NCBI RefSeq assembly: GCF_014042165.1
Contig: NZ_JACDZE010000002.1
Span: 186,001-250,000, forward strand
Direction of reading: 5' to 3'
Length of the DNA: 64,000 bases
DNA from: Moheibacter lacus
GTDB taxonomy: Bacteria; Bacteroidota; Bacteroidia; Flavobacteriales; Weeksellaceae
How positions within the stretch are numbered: the stretch's first letter is position 1; each line of letters begins with the position of its first letter. The translations under genes and the position numbers were made by a program. The notes under the pieces were generated by a model. It was not told the origin of the DNA. It made no database searches and saw nothing but the letters and a program-made list of their open reading frames with translations. Positions 8,563-17,542 of this stretch are shown piece by piece.

Positions 8563-9831
8563 TCAGATTAATAATGCAATATTATCCGGCCATAGCCATA
8601 TAAGCAATACGGAAAATGCTACGGAAATCATGATGAACAATCCCAACCATTTGGCTAATCTTGCTTTTCCTATTACAGAAGCTATCAGGACTTTAAAAAT
8701 CATATTGGAAATGATGGCAGTCATAATCAGTCTCCAACCTAAATTTATATCCAATCCACTTCGAATTCTTCCAGACAAAGATAGTGTGATAGCATCTTTG
8801 TTTGCCAGTCCGCCTATGGCAGAGGCAACATACAATCCTTCATTACCAAATTCCTTTTCTGTAAATGCCACAAATACCATAATTGCAGCATAAATTCCTG
8901 CAAAAATAAGCGCACTTTTAAATTGAGCCGGATTTTTGGGTTCTGGTAATTCTTCTTCATTTTTATCCTTGATGATCAAAAAAAAGAATACAACACAAAG
9001 CAAAATCATGAAAACAAATAAAACGGCTATGGGCAAAATCACTTCCCATGATTTGTTCTTAACAACCACCATGATTTCAATTGCAACGCGAACCAATGAA
9101 ATAGTTACTGCCAAGAGAATGACAAAAGCGGCAAGTTTTCCTCCTCCACTACCAGCTTTTGTTTTTCTAGAAAAACTTACGGTTGTCGCTGTACTACTAA
9201 TTATTCCACCTAAAATACCGCTCGTTACCAATCCCGATTTATTTCCCATCCATTTGTATACAAAATAACCGAACACACTCATCCCAACAATTAAAGCAAC
9301 CATCATCCAGATGTTTCTTGGATTTAAAACTTCCATTGGACCGAAATTTTCGTCCGGTAAAATCGGCAGAATGATCAAAGTAATGCCTACAAAAGTCATG
9401 ATAGCCGAGATTTCTTTGTCTTTCAATTTATCGATGAAATCATGAAGACGTTCTTTGGCATACAGCATAACGGCCAGAATTCCTCCGACCATAATCCCAA
9501 CAACTCTTTCTCCCACAACCAAATAAGCACCAATTGAAAAAACCATTAATGCCGCAATTTCTGTCGTAATTCCAATGGATTTCACTTCTTTACTTTGAAT
9601 TTTACCCAAATTGGAAATGACCATCAAAATCACAATCCCAAATCCCATCGTAGGAATGATATAAGGATTTTCATAAGCTTCAGAAAGAAATCCACTAAGT
9701 GTACCCAGCAAAGTTATAAATGTAAATGTTCTGACTCCAGCCATTCCATTTTTAGTGGACTCTCTCTGTAAACCGACCAAAATTCCTATTCCAAAAGAAA
9801 TACCCAGCGTAATAATTGGTTCATAATCCAT
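8563..9831 (-). CDS. MgtC/SapB family membrane protein with DUF4010 domain
   Basis: A 422-residue polytopic inner-membrane protein. The N-terminus (ISFGIGILVGLQRES ... GVRTFTFITLLG) is the MgtC/SapB signature, with about four helices up to residue ~140. The rest (DUF4010-like) carries eight or so further hydrophobic segments. MgtC relatives are linked to magnesium stress and ATP-synthase control, but the long DUF4010 form is functionally uncharacterised. It appears to be monocistronic, transcribed toward rlmD. Start ATG at 9831. Confidence 0.85.
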   Translation of the reverse strand: MDYEPIITLGISFGIGILVGLQRESTKNGMAGVRTFTFITLLGTLSGFLSEAYENPYIIPTMGFGIVILMVISNLGKIQSKEVKSIGITTEIAALMVFSIGAYLVVGERVVGIMVGGILAVMLYAKERLHDFIDKLKDKEISAIMTFVGITLIILPILPDENFGPMEVLNPRNIWMMVALIVGMSVFGYFVYKWMGNKSGLVTSGILGGIISSTATTVSFSRKTKAGSGGGKLAAFVILLAVTISLVRVAIEIMVVVKNKSWEVILPIAVLFVFMILLCVVFFFLIIKDKNEEELPEPKNPAQFKSALIFAGIYAAIMVFVAFTEKEFGNEGLYVASAIGGLANKDAITLSLSGRIRSGLDINLGWRLIMTAIISNMIFKVLIASVIGKARLAKWLGLFIMISVAFSVLLIWLWPDNIALLI

Positions 9832-9940
9832 AGTCCATAAATTTCAGATTAATCCGAATTTACACTTTCTCATCGAGAGAATCAATTTCATGTTCAATTT
9901 CAATTCAAATAAACCCAAAAAATCTAGTTACTTTAGCCAA

Positions 9941-10531
9941 ATGAAAGCACTAATTATCGTTGACGTTCAGAACGACTTTTTAGAAAATGGAAGTCTAGCA
10001 GTACCAAATGGAAACCAAATCATACCGATCATTAACGAAATCCAAAATGATTTTGATTTGATTGTTGTTACTCAGGATTGGCATCCTTCCGACCACAAAA
10101 GTTTTGCAAAAGAACATCCGGGGAAAAAAGAATTTGAAACCATCGACTTAAATGGACTGGAACAAGTTCTCTGGCCGGTTCATTGTGTTCAAGGAAGTTT
10201 CGGGGCGGAATTTCATCAAGAATTAAACACAAATTCCGTAGAGGCCATTTTCCGAAAAGGAATGGACCCCGAAATCGACAGTTACAGCGGATTTTTTGAC
10301 AACGGCAAACGGAAAAACACGGGACTATTTGGTTATTTGAAAGACCGAAAGGTTTCGGAAGTATTTGTCTGCGGTTTAGCGGCTGATTTTTGTGTGTATT
10401 TTACGGCTCAGGATGCGCTCGATTTAGGTTTTCAAACCACCATTTTAAAAGAAGCAACAAAACCCATCAATGAAGAAAATTGGAAAATTATCCAAAAGAA
10501 ATTTCAAGAAAATGGAGGAGAAATTATCTAA
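9941..10531 (+). CDS. pncA: nicotinamidase
   Basis: Deamidates nicotinamide to nicotinic acid in the NAD salvage pathway. The 196 residues start at the ATG at 9941 (MKALIIVDVQNDF); the longer frame from 9890 adds a Lys/Asn/Ser-rich tail not seen in the family. The catalytic triad is D8, K106 (FRKGMDP) and C151 (GLAADFCVYFTAQD); metal ligands are D46, H48 and H52 (TQDWHPSDHKSF). It is convergent with the DUF2200 gene, six bases away. Confidence 0.94.
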   Translation: MKALIIVDVQNDFLENGSLAVPNGNQIIPIINEIQNDFDLIVVTQDWHPSDHKSFAKEHPGKKEFETIDLNGLEQVLWPVHCVQGSFGAEFHQELNTNSVEAIFRKGMDPEIDSYSGFFDNGKRKNTGLFGYLKDRKVSEVFVCGLAADFCVYFTAQDALDLGFQTTILKEATKPINEENWKIIQKKFQENGGEII

Positions 10532-10537
10532 CCCCTC

Positions 10538-10894
10538 CTATTCTCTTAATATTTTCTCCATCTTTTTGCCTTTAGCGAGTTCGTCGATTAATTTATCCAG
10601 ATACCGGATTTTCTGCATCAATTCGTCTTCGATTTCCTCTACCCGATAACCGCAAATGACGCCGGTAATTTTGGATACGTTTGGGTTAAGTTGTGGAGCT
10701 TCGGCAAAAAAAGTTTCAAAATTGATCTTTTCGTCCAAAATCTTTTGAAGACCTTTTTCATCATAACCGGTCAACCAAAAAATGATTTCGTGGACTTCTT
10801 CTTTGGTTCTGCCTTTTTTTTCTGCTTTTGCGATATAATGTGGATAAACACTCGCAAAAGACATTTTAAAAACTCTTGAATTGTCTGACTTCAT
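10538..10894 (-). CDS. DUF2200 domain-containing protein
   Basis: A small cytoplasmic protein of 118 residues, nearly all one DUF2200 domain. The typical block [20 protein letters not shown] at 11-30 is followed by a WLTGYD segment. No function is established for the family. It is eight bases downstream of the aldo/keto reductase stop on the same strand, so the pair probably forms an operon. Confidence 0.85.
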   Translation of the reverse strand: MKSDNSRVFKMSFASVYPHYIAKAEKKGRTKEEVHEIIFWLTGYDEKGLQKILDEKINFETFFAEAPQLNPNVSKITGVICGYRVEEIEDELMQKIRYLDKLIDELAKGKKMEKILRE

Positions 10895-10902
10895 AACTTA
10901 AT

Positions 10903-11856
10903 TTAATACTCACTTGCTTCATTTAAACGCATCAAAGCTGATGAATTCAAATCCAATAAAGGCGCTTGTTTGATTGCTTCCATCTGACTCAAACTCGTCG
11001 CACTTACGATCGGTGCCGTTATCGATGGGCGATTTAAAAGCCAAGCTAAAGCTACCACTGCAGCCGTTGTTTTGTATTCAAATGAAATTTCGTCAAGAGC
11101 ATTTAAAATTCGGATGCCTCTTTCATCCAAATATTTTTGCACGTCTTTTCCTCTTTGACTTTGAGACAAATCGTTTGTTTTTCGGTACTTCCCTGTCAGA
11201 AATCCACTTGCGAGCGAATAATAATTCATCACGCTAAGTCCATTTTCTAAGGTAATGGCTTCGAATTTGGTTTCATAATTTTCACGCTCGTAAAGATTGT
11301 ATTCGGGTTGAAGCGTTTGGTATTTCGGAAGATTGTATTTCTCAGCAATTTCCAAAGATTCAACCAATCTTTCCGGGGAAATATTGGATGCTCCGATCCA
11401 TCTGATTTTCCCTTCTTTGATCAAATCTTGATAAGCAGATAGCGTTTCTTCAATTGGGGTTTTACCGTCATCATAGTGCGTTTGATACAAATCGATGTAA
11501 TCCGTTTGCAGTCGCATCAGAGACTTATCCACTTCCTCCATGATGTGCTTTCGGGTGGTGTTGGGATTGTCCATTTGTTTGTTTCGTCCGCCTACTTTTG
11601 TGGCGATGACTACTTTATCGCGAATTCTCCTCTTTTTCAACCAATTCCCAATGATTCGTTCCGATTCTCCTCCATCGTTTCCTTTAACCCAATACGAATA
11701 ATTATTGGCCGTATCAATTAAATTAAAACCAGAACCGACGAATTCGTCTATGATTTCAAATGATTTTTCTTGATCTATGGTCCACCCAAACACATTTCCA
11801 CCAAAGGCAATGGGTGCAACTTCCAGTTCCGTATTTCCTAATCTTCTTTTTTGCAT
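10903..11856 (-). CDS. aldo/keto reductase
   Basis: A soluble NADPH-dependent oxidoreductase with a TIM barrel, 317 residues. The catalytic tetrad is complete: D48 and Y53 (LIDTANNYSYW), K87 (IATKVGG) and H127 (LYQTHYDD). The sequence resembles the YajO/Tas-like general AKR group; the carbonyl substrate cannot be told from sequence. First gene of a likely two-gene unit with DUF2200. Confidence 0.9.
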   Translation of the reverse strand: MQKRRLGNTELEVAPIAFGGNVFGWTIDQEKSFEIIDEFVGSGFNLIDTANNYSYWVKGNDGGESERIIGNWLKKRRIRDKVVIATKVGGRNKQMDNPNTTRKHIMEEVDKSLMRLQTDYIDLYQTHYDDGKTPIEETLSAYQDLIKEGKIRWIGASNISPERLVESLEIAEKYNLPKYQTLQPEYNLYERENYETKFEAITLENGLSVMNYYSLASGFLTGKYRKTNDLSQSQRGKDVQKYLDERGIRILNALDEISFEYKTTAAVVALAWLLNRPSITAPIVSATSLSQMEAIKQAPLLDLNSSALMRLNEASEY

Positions 11857-11931
11857 TTCAATTTGATTTGAATACTAAATTAATAAAGTAATGGGAATCC
11901 CAACAGGAAATTTATCAGTAATTGATTTCAA

Positions 11932-12348
11932 TTATTTAGAACAAATCCTTGCACCAATTTTCCCACCTAACCAAGCCATCGGAATATAAGCCACTACCAA
12001 ATCCAAGACGATGAACCAAGCCGGAGCGGGAATCATAAAACAAGCTGCTATTCCTCCGATTAAAAATAAAACACCAATCGCCAAAGCAAATTTCATTTTG
12101 TGCGTCGCTGCAATTCCGGCCGCTACAATTGCCCCAACCAAAGTTCCAACAGCATGCGCTAGAAATGGAAAAATAAAATATTCCCCGCCCAAAGTATGCA
12201 AAGCATTGGCCAAGCCTTCCATGTCGTTGGGATCGATTCCGGGAATCAGCATGACTTTGTGGCCAAGCATCACGATGCCCATATTGACCGCTCCGCCGAT
12301 GAACCAACCTAAAATTACAGCTAATATGTTTCTGATAATTGGATGCAT
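11932..12348 (-). CDS. small four-helix membrane protein, function unknown
   Basis: A 138-residue protein with four hydrophobic segments (about 8-30, 60-85, 88-108, 112-132) and glycine-rich helices (GWFIGGAVNMG, GTLVGAIVAAGIA). Similar proteins occur widely in Bacteroidota as unnamed membrane proteins. I recognise no catalytic motif. ATG at 12348, 40 bases after the alcohol dehydrogenase stop on the same strand, so it could be read from that promoter. Confidence 0.8.
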   Translation of the reverse strand: MHPIIRNILAVILGWFIGGAVNMGIVMLGHKVMLIPGIDPNDMEGLANALHTLGGEYFIFPFLAHAVGTLVGAIVAAGIAATHKMKFALAIGVLFLIGGIAACFMIPAPAWFIVLDLVVAYIPMAWLGGKIGARICSK

Positions 12349-12388
12349 AGTTTTAAGATTTAGAATTAAAAAAGTAAATCTAAATTTT

Positions 12389-13444
12389 TTATTTCAAACT
12401 TTTCATATCAATTACGAAACGGTATTTCACGTCGCTTTTCAACATTCTTTCGTAGGCGTCATTGATGTTTTGGATATCGATCATTTCGATTTCCGAAACG
12501 ATATTTTTCTCACCACAGAAATCCAATAATTCTTGGGTTTCCGCAATTCCGCCAATCACAGAAGCGGCCACAGCACGTCTTCCCAAAATCATCGGAACCG
12601 TATTCAACAAAGATTTCACTTGACCTAAATAACCCACCAAAACCAATGTTCCATCTATCGCCAATGTAGAAATGTACGGATTCAAATCATGGTCATAAGG
12701 AACGGTATCAATGATCAAATCGAATTTCCCCATCGAAGATTTCATCTGATTTTCATCAGTGGAAATGATCACTTCATCACAACCCAAATCTTTTGCATCT
12801 TGCTCTTTGGAAGGCGTTCTGGAAAACAAAGAAACCTGTGCTCCCAAACCTTTTGCGAGTTTTATCGCCATGTGACCGAGTCCGCCCAAACCAACAACCG
12901 CAACTTTGCTTCCTTCTTTCACATTCCAATGACGAAGCGGTGACCAAGTCGTAATTCCCGCACAAAGAACCGGCGCAACTGCCGCCAAATCTAAATTTTC
13001 CGGCACACTCAAAACGAAATGTTCATCGACCACCACTTTTTCGGAATAACCTCCGTAGGTTCGGGAATTCAAATGTTTGTCAGGCGAATTGTACGTTCCC
13101 GTCATTCCGTTCAAACAATATTGTTCCAAATCCTTTTCGCAAGAACTGCAAGTTCGGCAAGAATCAACCATACAACCGACCGCAACGGTATCGCCAACTT
13201 TATGTTTGGTGACTTCAGAACCGATTGCCGTTACTTTTCCGACAATTTCGTGACCGGGAACAATGGGATATTGCGAACCGCCCCAATCGTTTCTCGCCGT
13301 ATGCAAATCAGAATGGCAAACGCCACAATACAAAATATCGATTTCTACATCCTTGGGTTGAACTTCTCTTCGTTCAATCATCATTTCGATTAAATCCGCA
13401 TCCTGAGCTTCTGTTCCAAATGCTTTAACTTTTGTTGTATTCAT
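12389..13444 (-). CDS. zinc-dependent alcohol dehydrogenase (cinnamyl alcohol dehydrogenase/YahK type)
   Basis: A medium-chain dehydrogenase of 351 residues that would reduce aldehydes with NADPH. Catalytic zinc ligands are C43 (GVCHSDLH), H65/E66 (PGHEIVG) and C161 (APVLCAG); structural zinc ligands are C96, C99, C102 and C110. The nucleotide fold shows VGLGGLG at 184-190. I start at the ATG at 13444 (MNTTKVKAFG); eleven further upstream codons are open from a TTG but look like the tail of an unrelated reading frame. The physiological substrate is unknown. Confidence 0.92.
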   Translation of the reverse strand: MNTTKVKAFGTEAQDADLIEMMIERREVQPKDVEIDILYCGVCHSDLHTARNDWGGSQYPIVPGHEIVGKVTAIGSEVTKHKVGDTVAVGCMVDSCRTCSSCEKDLEQYCLNGMTGTYNSPDKHLNSRTYGGYSEKVVVDEHFVLSVPENLDLAAVAPVLCAGITTWSPLRHWNVKEGSKVAVVGLGGLGHMAIKLAKGLGAQVSLFSRTPSKEQDAKDLGCDEVIISTDENQMKSSMGKFDLIIDTVPYDHDLNPYISTLAIDGTLVLVGYLGQVKSLLNTVPMILGRRAVAASVIGGIAETQELLDFCGEKNIVSEIEMIDIQNINDAYERMLKSDVKYRFVIDMKSLK

Positions 13445-13771
13445 TTTTATTTGATTAAGTTCATTTCTTGAAGCCAATTTACGACTTCTTTTTGCACATC
13501 TGTTTCTTTCTAGCTTGGCAAAGAAAATTACTTTTCTTTTGAAGTAATTTAAAATTTAAATCAATAAGGAAATGAGGATAAAAATTTAAATGTAGGAAAA
13601 TCGATTAATTCTCAAAAGATTCAACAAAAAAATCCTTCCGACTAGTGGAGGAAGGATTCACAATAATTAAATTATAGTAATTGAGGTTGGTTCGTTTGTA
13701 GGACAAAGTTATCTTCATTTTATTCAATTAAAAAAGGAAAAAGCACTTAAAATAAATAGGAAAAATCCCCT
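13445..13771. other. gene-free stretch between alcohol dehydrogenase and phosphoesterase
   Basis: 327 bases. It holds the upstream region of the dehydrogenase with a 21-codon open frame in a second minus-strand frame (13447-13509), an AT-rich middle, and a minus-strand terminator at 13626-13658. No TAnnTTTG box was found in front of the dehydrogenase. Confidence 0.6.
13626..13658 (-). terminator. intrinsic terminator of the phosphoesterase gene
   Basis: On the minus strand AATCCTTCC and GGAAGGATT form a 9-bp stem with a 10-base loop, followed by a T run (the A run at 13626-13632 on the plus strand). Confidence 0.85.
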
Positions 13772-14266
13772 TTATCCTCTTGTTCCTAATTCGATTACTT
13801 CAGGGCTTTCTATTTTTCCGTTCGATATTTCAAATCGGATCATGGTTCTGATCTTATGGAAACCGTAAATCCCACAAGCTCCAGGATTCATATGGATCAG
13901 ATTCAATTTTTTATCCGGCATAACTTTTAAAATATGGGAATGGCCGCAAATAAATAATTTCGGAGGATTTTGATACAATTCTTCTCTGATTGCCGGACTG
14001 TACTTCCCCGGATATCCACCTATATGCGTCATCAAAACATCCAATCCTTCTACCGAAAATCGATTATGCAAAGGGAATTCTCTGCGGATTTCGGCATTGT
14101 CTATGTTTCCATATACCGCTCTTAATTTGCTCAGTTTAGAAAGTTCGTCCGTTACTTTTAAATCTCCGATATCACCAGCATGCCATACTTCATCTGCTTT
14201 TTTGGCATAGTCGAGAATTCGTTCATCTATATAACTATGTGTATCTGAGAGCAAAAGGATTTTCAT
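13772..14266 (-). CDS. YfcE/MJ0936-family metallophosphoesterase
   Basis: A 164-residue calcineurin-like phosphodiesterase. Metal-binding motifs are in order: LLLSDTHSY (D8, H10), WHAGDIGD (D32), YGNID, LMTHIGGYPG and ICGHSHI, followed by NPGACG. Relatives hydrolyse phosphodiesters in vitro with no agreed physiological substrate. Start ATG at 14266. Its own terminator lies downstream, so it is a single-gene unit. Confidence 0.9.
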   Translation of the reverse strand: MKILLLSDTHSYIDERILDYAKKADEVWHAGDIGDLKVTDELSKLSKLRAVYGNIDNAEIRREFPLHNRFSVEGLDVLMTHIGGYPGKYSPAIREELYQNPPKLFICGHSHILKVMPDKKLNLIHMNPGACGIYGFHKIRTMIRFEISNGKIESPEVIELGTRG

Positions 14267-14417
14267 TTAAAAAAGAAATTTTGATAGAATTGATCACGAA
14301 AATAATAGAAATTTAATTTCTTTTGAATTAAAACGAATGAATCGCTGAATAAATTAGAATAAAAATGAATTTTAAATTTTACCTACCATGAAAATGATAA
14401 ACCTATTGAAGTATCTT

Positions 14418-14425
14418 ACATTTGC
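14418..14425 (+). promoter_or_regulatory. -7 box TACATTTG upstream of truA
   Basis: A TAnnTTTG match with an 18-base leader to the truA TTG start. No good -33 element is visible. Confidence 0.45.
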
Positions 14426-14443
14426 ATTTCTAACAATTTTACA

Positions 14444-15190
14444 TTGCGTTATTTTTTAGAATTGGCTTATAATGGAAAGAATTATTATGGTTGGCAAGTG
14501 CAACCCAATCAAATTTCTGTACAAGAAGTTTTGGAGAAATCGCTCTCTACCCTATTGCGAGAAAATATTGCCATAACAGGAGCCGGAAGAACCGATACCG
14601 GCGTTCATGCCAAAAAAATGTTCGCCCATTTTGATTTTGAAGGAAAAATACCAGATGATTTGGTACATCGCATGAATTCATTTCTACCAAAAGACATTTG
14701 CATTTATCAAATTCACAAAGTAACCGCTGAGGCACATGCGAGATTTGATGCTAAAGGTCGTACTTATCATTATTTTGTTCAAATCGGAAAAGATCCATTT
14801 AATTTTGATGCAGCTTGGCAAATTCATTTCGACTTAAACGTAGAAAAAATGAACCAAGCTGCCGAATACTTATTGGGTACAAAAGATTTCAGCAGTTTTG
14901 CCAAAATCCATACCGATGTGAAAACGCATATTTGTGATGTAAAATTTGCTAAATGGGAAAAATCAGGAAAAGAATTAAAATTCACCATAACTGCAGACCG
15001 ATTTTTACGCAATATGGTTAGAGCGATCGTCGGAACTTTGGTCGATGTAGGAAAAGGAAAAATCAGTTTAGAAGAATTTAACACCATCATTGCTCAAAAA
15101 GACCGTAGTTTTGCAAGTGGTTCTGCTCCTGCACAAGGACTTTACTTGGCAGATGTCAAATACCCAAAATCAATTTTCATCAATGAGTGA
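14444..15190 (+). CDS. truA: tRNA pseudouridine(38-40) synthase
   Basis: Converts uridines 38-40 of the tRNA anticodon arm to pseudouridine. The 248 residues show the catalytic aspartate in GAGRTDTGVHA (about residue 51) and the RFLRNMVRAIVG segment of TruA. The start is a TTG: MRYFLELAYNGKNY matches the family N-terminus exactly at this codon, and upstream ATGs (14388, 14394) are out of frame. The stop overlaps the ATG of the ABC transporter by eight bases, so translation of the two is coupled. Confidence 0.95.
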   Translation: MRYFLELAYNGKNYYGWQVQPNQISVQEVLEKSLSTLLRENIAITGAGRTDTGVHAKKMFAHFDFEGKIPDDLVHRMNSFLPKDICIYQIHKVTAEAHARFDAKGRTYHYFVQIGKDPFNFDAAWQIHFDLNVEKMNQAAEYLLGTKDFSSFAKIHTDVKTHICDVKFAKWEKSGKELKFTITADRFLRNMVRAIVGTLVDVGKGKISLEEFNTIIAQKDRSFASGSAPAQGLYLADVKYPKSIFINE

Positions 15191-16967
15191 ATCCAATAAG
15201 TTCGATTTCAGCGGATTAAAACGTGTAGTTAAAATAGGTGTCAGTTACCGAGGATTGTTTTTTTCTGTGGTAATTTTTGCGATTTTAAGTGCTATCGTTT
15301 CTTCGTTGCGACCTTATTTGGTAGGAAATTCAATCGATCAATACATTTTGTTATTTGATCAAAACAACAATCCAATCGCTCCGGATTTGGATGGATTGTT
15401 TATTTTCTTGCTGATTTTAGCCGGAATTCTATTGATAGAGGTTTTATTGAGTTTTTCCGTTATTTATTTGGCCAATAAAATTGCGCAACGCGTCATCCGG
15501 TATTTACGTGTCAGACTGTTTGATCATATCATCAAATTCAAATTGGGTTATTTTGACCGAACGCCAAACGGCGTTTTGGTAACGCGTTCCGTGTCGGATA
15601 TCGAAACCATCGCTGAGATTTTTAACAATGGAATTTTGACTTTGATGGTGGATTCACTCCGGATTATTTTCATCATCAGCATCATGTATTATATGAACTG
15701 GATGGTGGCTTCAGTTGTGATCATCATTTTACCGTTGATGGTCATCATTACCAATTTATTTCAGAAAGCCCTTAAAAAAGTTTACCAAGCAGAAAGAACG
15801 GTTACAGCAAAATTAAATACTTATGTTCAAGAACGATTGAGTGGCATGACCATCGTTCAACTTTTCAATCGTGAAGAAAGAGAATTTGAAGGATTTAAAT
15901 CCATCAACAAAGAATTGCGCACCGCATTTTTAAAAACCAATTTGTATTTCGCTTTGCTATTTCCAGTTGTAGACGTGGTTTCAGCTTTGGCGATCGGATT
16001 GCTTTTATGGTTTGGTGGATTGCGAACTGCTGTTCATGGAGACGTTTCTGTGGGTGAAGTCATGGCGTTTATATCTTATATCACGATGTTGACACAGCCT
16101 ATGCGTCAAATTGCAGACCGATTCAATTCGATCCAAAGAGGATTAATCGGTGCAGATCGGGTATTTAAAATTCTGGATGATGACCAAACTTTACCAAATC
16201 ATGGTAAAGAAATTTTAACAGATGTAAAAGGTAAAATTGAATTTGAAAATGTCTTCTTTTCTTATATTCCGGACAACCCGGTTTTAAAAGGAATTTCCTT
16301 TCAGACCGAACCCGGACAAACCATCGCCATCGTCGGTGCAACGGGAGCAGGAAAATCGACGATTATCAATCTTTTGAGTCGGTTTTACGATATCGATTCC
16401 GGTGACATTAAAATTGATAATAAAAGCATATACTCACTGGATATAAGCAACTTAAGGAGTCATATTGCAGTAGTACTACAAGATGTGTTTTTGTTCAATT
16501 CTACGATTTACGAAAACATCATTTTGGGCAATGAGGAAATCAGTCTGGAACAAGTCCAACAAGCTGCAAAAGAAATCGGTATCCATGATTTCATCCTAAA
16601 TTTACCAAAAGGCTATCATTCCGAAGTCAGTGAAAGAGGTGCCAGTCTTTCAGTAGGACAGCGCCAATTGATTTCCTTTCTACGCGCTTATGTTTACAAT
16701 CCGGAAATTTTGGTATTGGATGAAGCGACTTCCTCTATCGATACGGAATCAGAAACACTGATTCAAAATGCGACGGACAAATTGACAAAAGGAAGGACTT
16801 CAGTTGTCATTGCACATAGATTGGCAACTATCCAACAAGCCGATCAAATCATCGTCATGGACGATGGGAAAATCGTAGAAAAAGGAACACATCAAGAGCT
16901 TCTGGACAAAGAAGGATATTACCATAAACTCTATGAAGTTCAATTCCAATCCAATGAATACAGTTGA
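15183..16967 (+). CDS. ABC transporter, fused membrane and ATPase domains (MsbA-like exporter)
   Basis: A 594-residue half-transporter expected to work as a homodimeric exporter in the inner membrane. A six-helix type-1 transmembrane domain fills about residues 25-330. The ATPase domain has Walker A GATGAGKST near 385, the signature LSVGQRQ and Walker B LVLDEATSSID near 509. I start at the ATG at 15183 (MSESNKFDFSG); the open frame continues upstream into truA but without family similarity. Substrate unknown: lipid or drug export is typical of this group. Confidence 0.92.
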   Translation: MSESNKFDFSGLKRVVKIGVSYRGLFFSVVIFAILSAIVSSLRPYLVGNSIDQYILLFDQNNNPIAPDLDGLFIFLLILAGILLIEVLLSFSVIYLANKIAQRVIRYLRVRLFDHIIKFKLGYFDRTPNGVLVTRSVSDIETIAEIFNNGILTLMVDSLRIIFIISIMYYMNWMVASVVIIILPLMVIITNLFQKALKKVYQAERTVTAKLNTYVQERLSGMTIVQLFNREEREFEGFKSINKELRTAFLKTNLYFALLFPVVDVVSALAIGLLLWFGGLRTAVHGDVSVGEVMAFISYITMLTQPMRQIADRFNSIQRGLIGADRVFKILDDDQTLPNHGKEILTDVKGKIEFENVFFSYIPDNPVLKGISFQTEPGQTIAIVGATGAGKSTIINLLSRFYDIDSGDIKIDNKSIYSLDISNLRSHIAVVLQDVFLFNSTIYENIILGNEEISLEQVQQAAKEIGIHDFILNLPKGYHSEVSERGASLSVGQRQLISFLRAYVYNPEILVLDEATSSIDTESETLIQNATDKLTKGRTSVVIAHRLATIQQADQIIVMDDGKIVEKGTHQELLDKEGYYHKLYEVQFQSNEYS

Positions 16968-16998
16968 TAAATAATTAAAATTCCTAAAATATTTTTCT

Positions 16999-17006
16999 TA
17001 ATTTTG
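16999..17006 (+). promoter_or_regulatory. -7 box TAATTTTG upstream of the small lipoprotein
   Basis: A TAnnTTTG match 28 bases before the ATG at 17035. No convincing -33 partner. Confidence 0.4.
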
Positions 17007-17034
17007 ATACAATTAAACCGTAAAAAATTACAAA

Positions 17035-17442
17035 ATGAAAAAACTTTTTTTAGCTATTACCGTAATGGGATTGGTTTCTTTAACTTCTTGTAAAAAGGAA
17101 GAAGCAAAAGTAGAAGATGCTACAGAACAAGCAACTGAAGATGCAACTGATACTGCTGAAGAAGCGGCTGAAGTTGTAGATAATGCTGCTGCTGCAGTTT
17201 CTGATATTCCACAGTTCAGCAGTCCTGAAATTCAGAAATTTGCTGAGGAATATGCTGCTTATTTCAATGAAGTGACGGAAGCTACCAAATCTGGTGATGC
17301 TGCAAAAATTCAGGAGTTGTCTGCAAAAAGCGTAGAGTGGACGAAAAAAGCGTCTGAATGGACACAAAAAATGACCGCTGAAGATGCTCAGAAATGGGTA
17401 GAATGGTCACAAAAAATCGCTCAAGCTGCTTCAGGACAATAA
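17035..17442 (+). CDS. small alanine/glutamate-rich lipoprotein, function unknown
   Basis: A 135-residue protein with a lipoprotein signal (MKKLFLAITVMGLVSLTSC, C19). A helical, acidic, low-complexity stretch (AEEAAEVVDNAAAAV) precedes a C-terminal helical part with repeated WT/WS-x-K elements (SVEWTKKASEWTQKM, KWVEWSQKI). The composition suggests a periplasm-facing helical rod or spacer. I do not recognise a family. It has its own box and a strong terminator, so it is monocistronic. Confidence 0.85.
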   Translation: MKKLFLAITVMGLVSLTSCKKEEAKVEDATEQATEDATDTAEEAAEVVDNAAAAVSDIPQFSSPEIQKFAEEYAAYFNEVTEATKSGDAAKIQELSAKSVEWTKKASEWTQKMTAEDAQKWVEWSQKIAQAASGQ

Positions 17443-17468
17443 TTCCCGAACATTAAGATTTTTTACCT

Positions 17469-17495
17469 ATCCCGCTCATGTAGCGGGATTTTTTT
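17469..17495 (+). terminator. intrinsic terminator after the small lipoprotein
   Basis: The stem ATCCCGCT (17469-17476) / AGCGGGAT (17482-17489) has a 5-base loop, followed by T residues. Confidence 0.92.
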
Positions 17496-17512
17496 ATTTG
17501 ATGAATTGATGC

Positions 17513-17520
17513 TATTTTTG
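17513..17520 (+). promoter_or_regulatory. -7 box TATTTTTG upstream of the M28 peptidase
   Basis: A TAnnTTTG match 22 bases before the ATG at 17543, just after the preceding terminator. Confidence 0.45.
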
Positions 17521-17542
17521 AGCAAATTCAATTTTCTTACGT

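Noticed and set aside
12011-12529. A 172-codon plus-strand frame across two minus-strand genes
   Set aside because: It covers the membrane protein gene and the end of the alcohol dehydrogenase in antisense. Its Ile/Pro/Ala-rich sequence mirrors the real genes.
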